In this document: piece after piece, positions 57,800-64,000 of the stretch | Numbering within the stretch: the first letter of the stretch is position 1 | Layout: every line of letters starts with the position of its first letter | DNA from: SXNM01 sp964586155 | GTDB taxonomy: Bacteria; Myxococcota_A; UBA9042 | Direction of reading: 5' to 3' | Length of the DNA: 64,000 bases | Assembly: GCA_964586155.1 (NCBI GenBank) | Contig: CAZPHC010000022.1 | Coordinates: 1-64,000, forward strand | Made by a program: the position numbers and the translations under genes | Notes under the pieces: model-generated | Told to the model about the DNA's origin: nothing | Database searches by the model: none | Seen by the model: the letters and a program-made list of their open reading frames with translations, nothing else

Positions 57800-59353
57800 A
57801 TGAGAGACCTGCACCCGCGTTTTCGTCTGTCACCCCCGCTTGCCCTCCGCCAGGTCCCGGACATCGCGGCCGCGTCGGTGCGCCGCGCCTCCGCCGCGTC
57901 GCCAGGGCGCCGGGCGAGGGCGTGGCTCCTCGCCGCGCTCGCGTCGTTGGCTCTGGCGGCTCCGCCCAGGGCGGCGGGGGCCAACGTCGGCGACCTCTAC
58001 GGCTTCGGCAGCCGTGGTGGCGCGCTCTGCGGCGCCGTCTCGTCGCTCGCCGACGACCATACGGCCTTGTTCTACAACCCGGCTGGCATGAGCTTTGGTC
58101 AGCCAGGCATGGGCGTCGGCCTCGGCGTGTCGCTCGACGACGTGACGATCCGGATGAAGATGCGGCCCAGCGGCTACGACCTGCCGAACCTCGGCTCGGC
58201 GTCGCCGGCCATCCCCAGCGGCGCGCGCCTGGGCACGCGCGGCGACGTGCTCGACATCCCGAACAACTACAGCTTCCTGGTCGGCGCCATGGGCAGCTTC
58301 GGCCTGACCCGCCTGCGCGTGGGCGTCGCGGTGATGCTGCCCTTCAACCAGATCGGCCACCAGCGGTCGCATTTCGCCGACGAGCGCGAGCAATACTTCA
58401 GCAACAACCTGTCGTGGGAGCTGATCGGCGAGCGTTCCGAGCACCAGACGATCCTCGTCGGCGGCTCGTGGATGCTGCTGGATTGGGTCTCGATCGGCTT
58501 CGGCATGTCGGTGATGCCGACCGCCAAGACCGACTCGCGCGTCTACCTCGCCGACGCTGCGCGCCAGGACCAGGTCGTGATGACGGTCGACAACCACCAG
58601 ACCGGCGCCACGGGGCTGCAGGCGGGCCTTGTGCTCAAGCCGACGGACGCGCTGCGTTTCGGTCTGTCGTACCGCACCGAGAACGCATTCTCGATGTCGA
58701 TCCGCAACGAGGTCCAGGTCAAGGGCTTCCAAGAGGACCCGTCGAGCTGGCCGCTGGTGCAGAACGTCAAGGTCGTCGTCAACTACGTGCCGGCGCAGGC
58801 CAACGTCGGCGTCGCCATGCAGCGCGGCGCGCTGACCTTGGCCGCCGACGCCGCCTGGACGGCCTGGAGCCAGATGATCGGCAGCGACGGCCTGCGCGGC
58901 ACCGGCTTCCACGACACGATCTCGGTCCGCGCTGGCGCCGAGTGGATCAGCGGCCCGAGCCGGACGTTGCGTGTCGGCCTCGGCTGGGAGCCGAGCCCGG
59001 TCCCGGCGCAGACCGGGCGCACGAACTACGTCGACAACGACCGGATCCGCCTCGGCGTCGGCTCCAGCCACGGCCTCGAGCTGCTGGGCAAGGACGTCGA
59101 GATCGGCTGGTACGCGCAGGTCCATGGCCTGCTGCCGCGCGACACCGACAAGGAGCAGTTGGCGAGCTACCCGGCCTGCGCGCCCGGCGTGACCAGCCTC
59201 TGCGACGAGATCCCGGACGACACCCCAAACCCGTCGACCGGCAAGCCGGAGCCGGCGTTCGCGGGCTTGCAGACCGGAAATCCGGGCTTCCCGGGCTGGC
59301 AATCCTTCGGCACGTTGCTCGCGTTCGGCGTCGACGTGCGTTGGAGGTTCTGA
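57800..59353 (+). CDS. OmpP1/FadL-type outer-membrane transporter
   Basis: A 517-residue outer-membrane beta-barrel that probably imports long-chain fatty acids or other hydrophobic molecules. A long N-terminus (residues ~1-60) with signal helix ARAWLLAALASLALAAPP is cleaved near AAGANVGD. Family features follow: DLYGFGSRGGALCGA, then ADDHTALFYNPAGMSFG (the FadL NPA motif), LRFGLSYRT, and the terminal aromatic Phe (VDVRWRF). A 33-residue loop with two cysteines near residues 456-464 (CAPGVTSLCDE) is unusual for FadL. Start ATG 57800 was chosen on the predicted leaderless promoter and signal; an in-frame GTG at 57758 is possible. Its stop overlaps the next ATG. Confidence 0.88.
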   Translation: MRDLHPRFRLSPPLALRQVPDIAAASVRRASAASPGRRARAWLLAALASLALAAPPRAAGANVGDLYGFGSRGGALCGAVSSLADDHTALFYNPAGMSFGQPGMGVGLGVSLDDVTIRMKMRPSGYDLPNLGSASPAIPSGARLGTRGDVLDIPNNYSFLVGAMGSFGLTRLRVGVAVMLPFNQIGHQRSHFADEREQYFSNNLSWELIGERSEHQTILVGGSWMLLDWVSIGFGMSVMPTAKTDSRVYLADAARQDQVVMTVDNHQTGATGLQAGLVLKPTDALRFGLSYRTENAFSMSIRNEVQVKGFQEDPSSWPLVQNVKVVVNYVPAQANVGVAMQRGALTLAADAAWTAWSQMIGSDGLRGTGFHDTISVRAGAEWISGPSRTLRVGLGWEPSPVPAQTGRTNYVDNDRIRLGVGSSHGLELLGKDVEIGWYAQVHGLLPRDTDKEQLASYPACAPGVTSLCDEIPDDTPNPSTGKPEPAFAGLQTGNPGFPGWQSFGTLLAFGVDVRWRF

Positions 59354-60294
59354 TGCGGCGTTGTCGACCCCAACAAGGCGGTGGCCTGCCGGGCGCGCGA
59401 CGCCATGGTCCGCAGCCAGCCTGGCGAGGCGCGGCGCTGGCGACCGCGGCGTGGCTGTCGGCAGGAGCCGCCGGCTGCGCTCCTGCAGCCACCGATGGCA
59501 CGTTTGCCGACCAGGACGTCGCCGCCGCGACCGGCGAGGACGCCGCAGCCAGCGACGTCACGACCGCAGCGAGCGGTCTCAGCGGTCAATGGGCGATGGT
59601 CGCCGAGTGGTCGACCTGCGTGAAGGTGATCGACGAGATCGAGACCCGCGCCTGGCGCCTGCTCAAGGTCGACGCGGTCCACTCGGCCAACGGTCTGCTC
59701 GAGACGCGCACGCTCTGCGAGCTGCGGCTGTCGCCGATCCTCGGCCTCGCCACCGTCGTGCCGCAGCCCTTGATCGACGCGCACCCGCAGATGAAGGTCG
59801 AGAGCTTCGTGCTCGGCGGCGACGCCATCGGCGCCGTCTACCAGGGCGGCCCCGAGGTGCAGCGCTTCGGCATCAATTTCACGTCGCCGTTGACCGAGCC
59901 GATGCCGACCAAGGAACAGACCGACGATCCACGGCTCGAGGACACCGAGAACGACGGCAAGCCCGGCGCGACCTTCACCGTCGGCCCGAGCTGCGCGATC
60001 CACATCGCCCAGCGCGAAGTCTCGGGCTTGCAGGGCACGATCGTCGCCAAGGGCCGCATCGAGGGCGGCGGCATCCACCAGACCGAGCAGGTCGTCTTTG
60101 GCTCGACCAAGGCCATCTGCGGCCAGGCGTTCTCGACCCGCGCCAACGACGCACACAACCGCTTCGTCATGGTCCGCGCCGAGACCTTTGACGACGACGG
60201 CAACGGCGACGTGACCTGTGCGGAGCTGCGCGCCCACGGCGAGGAGATCGCGGCGCAGTCCAAGGCCAACGACGCGTCCTGCGTGCAGCCGTGA
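59353..60294 (+). CDS. Putative lipoprotein with EF-hand-like loop, coupled to FadL
   Basis: A 313-residue protein I do not recognise. Its ATG shares a base with the FadL stop (TGATG). The N-terminus has basic residues, a helix (GAALATAAWLSAGAAGC) and likely lipobox GAAGC near residue 42. The mature part starts with an Asp/Ala/Thr spacer, then GQWAMVAEWSTCVKVIDEI, two internal cysteine pairs, and a C-terminal DDDGNGDVTCAEL that fits a Ca2+-binding EF-hand loop. The tight coupling suggests it assists the porin or binds its cargo at the membrane. Confidence 0.82.
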   Translation: MRRCRPQQGGGLPGARRHGPQPAWRGAALATAAWLSAGAAGCAPAATDGTFADQDVAAATGEDAAASDVTTAASGLSGQWAMVAEWSTCVKVIDEIETRAWRLLKVDAVHSANGLLETRTLCELRLSPILGLATVVPQPLIDAHPQMKVESFVLGGDAIGAVYQGGPEVQRFGINFTSPLTEPMPTKEQTDDPRLEDTENDGKPGATFTVGPSCAIHIAQREVSGLQGTIVAKGRIEGGGIHQTEQVVFGSTKAICGQAFSTRANDAHNRFVMVRAETFDDDGNGDVTCAELRAHGEEIAAQSKANDASCVQP

Positions 60295-60330
60295 ACCGCC
60301 GGGCCGCGTCGCGCTGACCTACAGCCCGGG

Positions 60331-60351
60331 CGCGTCCGCCGCCGGGACGCG
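60331..60351. terminator. Hairpin in a convergent gap
   Basis: CGCGTCC and GGACGCG form a perfect 7-bp stem with a 7-nt loop in the 68-bp gap between two convergent genes. No T-run; a bidirectional stop is plausible. Confidence 0.35.
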
Positions 60352-60362
60352 ACGGCGCAGCG

Positions 60363-61778
60363 TCACGGCACGCATTTGGTCTCGATGCAGGCCTGCAGGG
60401 CGTCAAACTTGGTCTTGGCGCCACCGCTGAGCTTGGCGCCGCAGTCCGCGACGCATTTGACGTCCTTGCAGCCGCCGACGCAGAGCGACGCCGTCAGGCA
60501 GCCCGTGAAGTCCGTCGCGCACCCGAGGGACTCGGCGCTGCACTTGCCTGTCAGGCACGAGGTCATGTTCAGGCCGCCGCCGCCAGAGCCGCCGCAGTCG
60601 CCGGCGCAGGTCAGGGCCGTCTCCCAAGGCGTGTCGCAGGTCTTGTCGCCGCAGGTCGGCGTCTTGCAGTCCTTGCCGCAGGTGAAGGGATTCTCGAGCG
60701 GCCCCGTGCAGGTGCCATCGCCGCAGGTCGGCACGCTGCCGGTGCCGGACGGATCGCAGTCGGTGGCGCAGGTCAGCGTCGTCTCGTAGGGGATGTCGCA
60801 CGCCTTGTCGCCGCAGACGGGCGTCGGACAGTCGGCGTGGCAGGTGAAGGGGTTCTCGGCCGGGCCGTCGCAGGTGCCATCGCCGCAGGTGCCGGTCGTG
60901 CCGCCGCCATTGCAGTCCTTGGCGCAGGTCAGCTGCTCGCCCAGGTCGCATTTGCCGTCGCCGCAGGTCGCGGACGGGCAGTCCTTGGCGCAGGTCAGCT
61001 GCTCGCCCAGGTCGCATTTGCCGTCGCCGCAGCTGCCCGAGGCCGGGCAATCCTTGGCGCAGGTCAGCTGCTCGCCCAGGTCGCATTTGCCGTCGCCGCA
61101 GGACGCACCACCGCCGCCGCCGCCGCCGAGGTTGATGCAGCCCTTCTGGCCACCGCATTGCGCCGCCGCGAGCAGCGCCTGCTGCGCCGAGCTCGACAGG
61201 CCCGTGCCGCAGCCGAGCATGCAGCCGGTGTCGCCGTTGCAGCCCGTCAGGCAGCCGATCGCCTTGAGGCAATCGCTGTCGCCGAGGCAGGCTGTCACCT
61301 CGGCGTTGCACTCCTTGGTCAGGCAGGAGATCAGCTTGGCGGTGTCGCTGCCGCCGCCCGCGTCGCCGCTGCCACCGGTGTCGGCCACGACGTCGCTGGC
61401 CGCGTCAGCTGCCGTGGTGTCGGCGTTGGTGTCGCTCGTCGCGTCGCCGGCGCTGGTGTCCGCGCTGGCGCTGTCGCCGGCGGCGTCGTTGTCGAGGGTG
61501 GTGTCGGCCGCAGCGTCGTCACCGCCGTCGACAGGGGCCGCGTCCTCACCTGCCTGGCCATCGATGACGCCGTCCGCCGAGCCGCCGGCGCCGTCGACCG
61601 CGACGTCGTCGCCACCAGCGTCGGTCACGTCGCTGGAACACGCCGCGATCGAAGCGACCAGGGCGACCAGGGCCCACCAACGCGCCCCCATTCGCGGCAC
61701 GCGCGCGACATCCGAAACGGTGATGCCTGCTTCGACTCCGACGTGCGCCGACGTCGGACGGAGAAACGTTGTGAACAT
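60363..61778 (-). CDS. Cysteine-repeat lipoprotein with CGDGxC units
   Basis: A 471-residue secreted lipoprotein. A 29-residue N-terminal extension precedes the signal WWALVALVASIAAC. A long Asp/Ala/Thr/Gly stalk (~residues 50-145) leads to a cysteine-rich head. Six units of the form CGDGxCDxxxxxLTCAxDC follow, three of them identical (CGDGKCDLGEQLTCAKDC), flanked by other Cys-rich segments such as CLTGCNGDTGCMLGCG. The CGDGxCD pattern recurs in myxobacterial surface proteins; the head is probably disulfide-bonded and may bind Ca2+ or a ligand. ATG 61778 has AGGAGG; an internal ATG (61691) at the signal peptide has no SD. Confidence 0.85.
   Translation of the reverse strand: MFTTFLRPTSAHVGVEAGITVSDVARVPRMGARWWALVALVASIAACSSDVTDAGGDDVAVDGAGGSADGVIDGQAGEDAAPVDGGDDAAADTTLDNDAAGDSASADTSAGDATSDTNADTTAADAASDVVADTGGSGDAGGGSDTAKLISCLTKECNAEVTACLGDSDCLKAIGCLTGCNGDTGCMLGCGTGLSSSAQQALLAAAQCGGQKGCINLGGGGGGGASCGDGKCDLGEQLTCAKDCPASGSCGDGKCDLGEQLTCAKDCPSATCGDGKCDLGEQLTCAKDCNGGGTTGTCGDGTCDGPAENPFTCHADCPTPVCGDKACDIPYETTLTCATDCDPSGTGSVPTCGDGTCTGPLENPFTCGKDCKTPTCGDKTCDTPWETALTCAGDCGGSGGGGLNMTSCLTGKCSAESLGCATDFTGCLTASLCVGGCKDVKCVADCGAKLSGGAKTKFDALQACIETKCVP
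60916..61101 (-). repeat. Three identical 51-bp direct repeats
   Basis: Copies at 60916-60966, 60982-61032 and 61051-61101 are identical over 51 bp, with spacers of 15 and 18 bp that differ. They encode GDGKCDLGEQLTCAKD units and indicate recent duplication or ongoing gene conversion. Confidence 0.9.
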
Positions 61779-61808
61779 CCTGCCTCCTGCGCCCCCTCGG
61801 GCGGCAGA

Positions 61809-61836
61809 ATCGTAGCGGGATCGCCCAGCGACACAA
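61809..61836 (-). promoter_or_regulatory. Candidate promoter of the CGDGxC lipoprotein gene
   Basis: On the minus strand TTGTGT (61836-61831) lies 16 bp before TACGAT (61814-61809), the same -10 hexamer as at 16298. The ATG is 30 nt downstream. Confidence 0.35.
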
Positions 61837-61939
61837 GCGCGATTGCGCGCCTGCACCACGATCGCCTTCGTGGTTGCGCAGGGCCGACGGGCACGCCATC
61901 CTGCCCGCGGTCTGCGCAGCGCGCCGCGGAGGAATCGTC

Positions 61940-62503
61940 ATGGAAGTCAATCTCGGAGCCAGCGTCGGCCTGCTGGTCGCTATCGGCCTGGCCGTCGTGG
62001 CCGTGATCGCGATCGTCGCCTTCGTCCTGATCCGGCGCAGCAGCACCGCGCAGGTCGCCGGGTCGGGCGCGAACACGCCCGCGACCGAGGCGCCGCGACC
62101 GGCTTCGCCAGCGCCGGCCCCGACGGCGCCGGCACCGCCCGAGCGACTCGAGCGCCTGCTGGTCGAAGTGGACGGCATGATCCTCGGCGCAGTTCCGCCC
62201 TACGGCATGGTCGAATTCGACGGCACGCACGCACATTTCGTCGCCCAGACGCGCATCGTGGCGGCTGCGGGCGACGGCGTCCTGGGCGGCGACGCCAGCT
62301 CGACGATGCAGTCGCTGGGATCGATGGAGATGGGCCAATTCACGTGCGACCTCGAGCTCGACGGTGCGACGATCGAGATGGAGCCCGACGGCGAGGGCGT
62401 ACGCGTCGTCAGCGGCGGTCGCTCGGCTCGCTTCGCTGCCGTCGCCGGCGATCACGCACGCGTCGCGTCTGCGCTGCGCAAGGCCGCGGGGCAGCAAGCG
62501 TAG
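61940..62503 (+). CDS. Single-pass membrane protein with C-terminal globular domain
   Basis: A 187-residue protein I do not recognise. One N-terminal helix (VGLLVAIGLAVVAVIAIVAFVL, residues ~9-30) is followed by a Pro/Ala linker and a compact beta-rich domain (~70-187) with GMILGAVPPYGMVEFDG and QFTCDLELDGATIEME. With the short N-terminus, the globular part is probably cytoplasmic. GGAGGAA precedes the ATG. It is convergent with the kinase gene and divergent from the lipoprotein gene, so it forms a single-gene unit. Confidence 0.75.
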   Translation: MEVNLGASVGLLVAIGLAVVAVIAIVAFVLIRRSSTAQVAGSGANTPATEAPRPASPAPAPTAPAPPERLERLLVEVDGMILGAVPPYGMVEFDGTHAHFVAQTRIVAAAGDGVLGGDASSTMQSLGSMEMGQFTCDLELDGATIEMEPDGEGVRVVSGGRSARFAAVAGDHARVASALRKAAGQQA

Positions 62504-62522
62504 TCGACGATCTTCCGGGCAT

Positions 62523-62539
62523 CGGCCGGTCGACGGCCG
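62523..62539. terminator. Small hairpin between convergent genes
   Basis: CGGCCG and CGGCCG (self-complementary) form a 6-bp stem with a 5-nt loop in the 43-bp convergent gap. No T-run. Confidence 0.25.
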
Positions 62540-62546
62540 CTCGTGG

Positions 62547-63977
62547 CTACTTCTTGAGCCGCGACTCGCGCTCGAGCGCCGACGCCAGCGAGTGGATCAG
62601 GCGCAGCGCGACCGGCGGATTGGCCACGACGAACTGCTCGAGCTCGGCGGCGTTGAAGATCATCGCGTAGACGCGCCCCTGGGCCCGCATCGTCGCGGTG
62701 CGCGAGGCCCCGGTCAGCGCCGCGACCTCGCCCAGGAAGGTGCCCTCGCGGTCGATGGTGGCCAGCATCTTGCTCGCCCGTTCGACCCGCACGGTGCCGC
62801 GCAGCAGGGCCCAGGTGTGGTACGAGCGCTCGCCCTCGCGGCAGAGCAGCTCGCCGTCTTCGTAGCGCACCAGGAACTCGCTGGCCCCGTCGGCGCCACA
62901 GATCGCCTGCCAGAGCGGGTCGTGCAGGTCGTGCAGCAGCGCCGCGGCGTCGTCAGGGTCCATGCGGCCGCGCAGCTCGACGGCCGTCGAGTTGGGCGCG
63001 CGGTGGCCCGAGAGCTGGCGCCGGACCATGGCCAGCGCTTCGGCCGCGCCGCCGGGGCGATCCACCGGATCGTAGGCGACCAGCTGTAGGATGGCGTCTT
63101 CGAGCGGCGCCGGAAGGCCGGGGACGAACAGCGACGGCTTCGGCAGGCCGGCCATCGTGGTCGGATCGGGCTCTTGCAGCGCGATCTCGGGCTGTCGGCT
63201 CAGGTCGATGCCCGTCAACATCGCCCAGACCGTGGCGCCGACACCCCAGAGGTCGGTGCGCACGTCGAAGCTGTCGAACTCCTTGGCCCGCTGCTCGGGT
63301 GCCTGGAAGCCGCGCGTGCCCAGGCCCATCGCGCCGACCACGTTGGCGACGTAGCTGCCCTGCGAGATGCCGAAGTCGGTCAGGACATAGCCGCCCGCGT
63401 CGTCGATCAGGACGTTGCCGGGCTTGATGTCGAGGTGCAGCACCGCGGCGTGGTGCGCGATCCGAAGCGCCTCGAGCACGTCCATCAGCACGCCCCAGGC
63501 CTGCGAGACCGGCAGCTTGCCGCGCTGCCGGCCGAGGTCGTAGAGGCTGCCGGCGCGGTGGTACTGCATCGCCACGAAACCGACCGGCCCCTCGACCGAC
63601 CAGTCGAGCACGCGCGGGATGCGGTCGCTGCGCAGCGCCAGCAGCGCCGACAACTCGCGACGCAGCATGGTCGTCGGGTCGATGCCCGCCGGCGGGTGGA
63701 AGAGCTTGACCGCCGCCTCGTTGGCCGGGGCGTCGATCGAGCCGTCGTCGATGCGCAGGGCGTGCCAGACCGAACCGTAGCCTCCGCTGCCCAGGCGATG
63801 GCCGATCTGCCATTGCCAGGTGCCCTGGAACAGGTCGCCGGTCGCCGCGCGCGTGGCGGCCCCGGACGGTGCGCCGCCAGCCTCGGACATGGCCGCGTGG
63901 CTGCCGGTGCGGCCCGAGCGCGTCATCGACGAGCCGAGCTCGCCCTGCAGCATCGGGTGCCGGCTGGTGGTGCGCAT
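62547..63977 (-). CDS. Ser/Thr protein kinase fused to a cyclic-nucleotide-binding domain
   Basis: At least 476 residues. The kinase domain shows LGSGGYGSVW (~residue 60), catalytic Lys in EAAVKLF, catalytic loop HLDIKPGN (His-Leu-Asp rather than His-Arg-Asp), DFGISQG, and APEQ. The C-terminal ~120 residues are a cNMP-binding (CRP-like) domain: YEDGELLCREGERSYHTWALL, then FLGEVAALTGASRTATM, which keeps the phosphate-binding Glu and Arg. Such fusions would be controlled by cAMP or cGMP. There is no membrane helix. The ATG at 63977 is 23 bp from the window edge and the frame is still open upstream, so the start may lie outside. Confidence 0.88.
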   Translation of the reverse strand: MRTTSRHPMLQGELGSSMTRSGRTGSHAAMSEAGGAPSGAATRAATGDLFQGTWQWQIGHRLGSGGYGSVWHALRIDDGSIDAPANEAAVKLFHPPAGIDPTTMLRRELSALLALRSDRIPRVLDWSVEGPVGFVAMQYHRAGSLYDLGRQRGKLPVSQAWGVLMDVLEALRIAHHAAVLHLDIKPGNVLIDDAGGYVLTDFGISQGSYVANVVGAMGLGTRGFQAPEQRAKEFDSFDVRTDLWGVGATVWAMLTGIDLSRQPEIALQEPDPTTMAGLPKPSLFVPGLPAPLEDAILQLVAYDPVDRPGGAAEALAMVRRQLSGHRAPNSTAVELRGRMDPDDAAALLHDLHDPLWQAICGADGASEFLVRYEDGELLCREGERSYHTWALLRGTVRVERASKMLATIDREGTFLGEVAALTGASRTATMRAQGRVYAMIFNAAELEQFVVANPPVALRLIHSLASALERESRLKK

Positions 63978-64000
63978 CGAACCGACGGCCGACGGGGCCG

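Noticed and set aside
48150..57814. Several very long minus-strand frames (48150-51422, 52192-54342, 54404-57814)
   Set aside because: Each mirrors well-supported plus-strand genes; Asp/Arg/His/Val-rich composition without domains.

Overview
The window is a very GC-rich bacterial chromosome segment, probably from a member of the Myxococcota or a related former deltaproteobacterial lineage. This is inferred from gene content rather than a marker gene: several lipoproteins with Asp/Ala/Gly/Thr-rich stalks and cysteine repeats, a DUF1592/DUF1552 pair, eukaryote-like Ser/Thr kinases and a FadL porin. A 100-N run at 18886-18985, inside an 18-bp tandem repeat, marks a scaffold gap and suggests a draft or metagenome assembly. 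No rRNA, tRNA, IS element, phage gene or CRISPR array was seen.

Layout. 1-5295 (+): the 3' part of carB, then glutaminyl-tRNA synthetase with a YqeY-like tail. 5347-10726 (-): an enlarged GlmS, a 625-residue protein I do not recognise, and a double hot-dog MaoC-type protein. 10914-16126 (-): a tightly overlapping four-gene secreted/lipoprotein operon (alpha/beta hydrolase, DUF1592-type haem-motif lipoprotein, Tat-exported DUF1552 protein, lipoprotein). 16340-23027 (+): a rhomboid-like membrane protein without the catalytic serine, then a giant cysteine-repeat lipoprotein holding the gap. 23283-25094 (+): long-chain acyl-CoA synthetase. 25130-33522 (-): alpha-2-macroglobulin lipoprotein and penicillin-binding protein 1C, a classic pair. 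33887-37755 (+): M15 peptidase, Ser/Thr kinase and an SGNH-type protein. 37783-39414 (-): PhoD-like phosphatase. 39568-44307 (+): methylmalonyl-CoA mutase small and large subunits and the MeaB chaperone GTPase in one overlapping operon. 44383-47305 (+): a sulfur-relay cluster (SQR-like flavoprotein, a DUF1641-DsrC/TusE fusion, a DsrE-like protein). 47318-48844 (-): amidase. 49002-50270 (+): TerB/LETM1-like protein. 50340-54442 (+): a conserved cassette of SGNH hydrolase, SxtJ-like membrane protein, NodU/CmcH carbamoyltransferase and a 54-residue DUF5989 protein. 54590-57703 (+): pntAB transhydrogenase. 57800-60294 (+): FadL-type porin and an EF-hand-like lipoprotein. 60363-61778 (-): a second cysteine-repeat lipoprotein. 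61940-62503 (+): a one-helix membrane protein. 62547-63977 (-): a Ser/Thr kinase fused to a cyclic-nucleotide-binding domain.

Taken together the genes describe an aerobic heterotroph that takes up and activates fatty acids (FadL, acyl-CoA synthetase, possible MaoC hydratase), handles propionyl-CoA carbon (mutase, MeaB), balances NADPH (PntAB), handles sulfide or persulfide (SQR-DsrC-DsrE) and invests heavily in envelope proteins. The most unusual items are the DUF1641-DsrC fusion, the serine-less rhomboid-like protein with a soluble C-terminal domain, the SGNH/SxtJ/carbamoyltransferase/DUF5989 cassette of unknown product, the gapped cysteine-repeat giant, the enlarged GlmS, two stacked inverted repeats just upstream of the macroglobulin gene, and possible leaderless promoters (best at FadL). 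All functional statements come from reading motifs; no database search was run.
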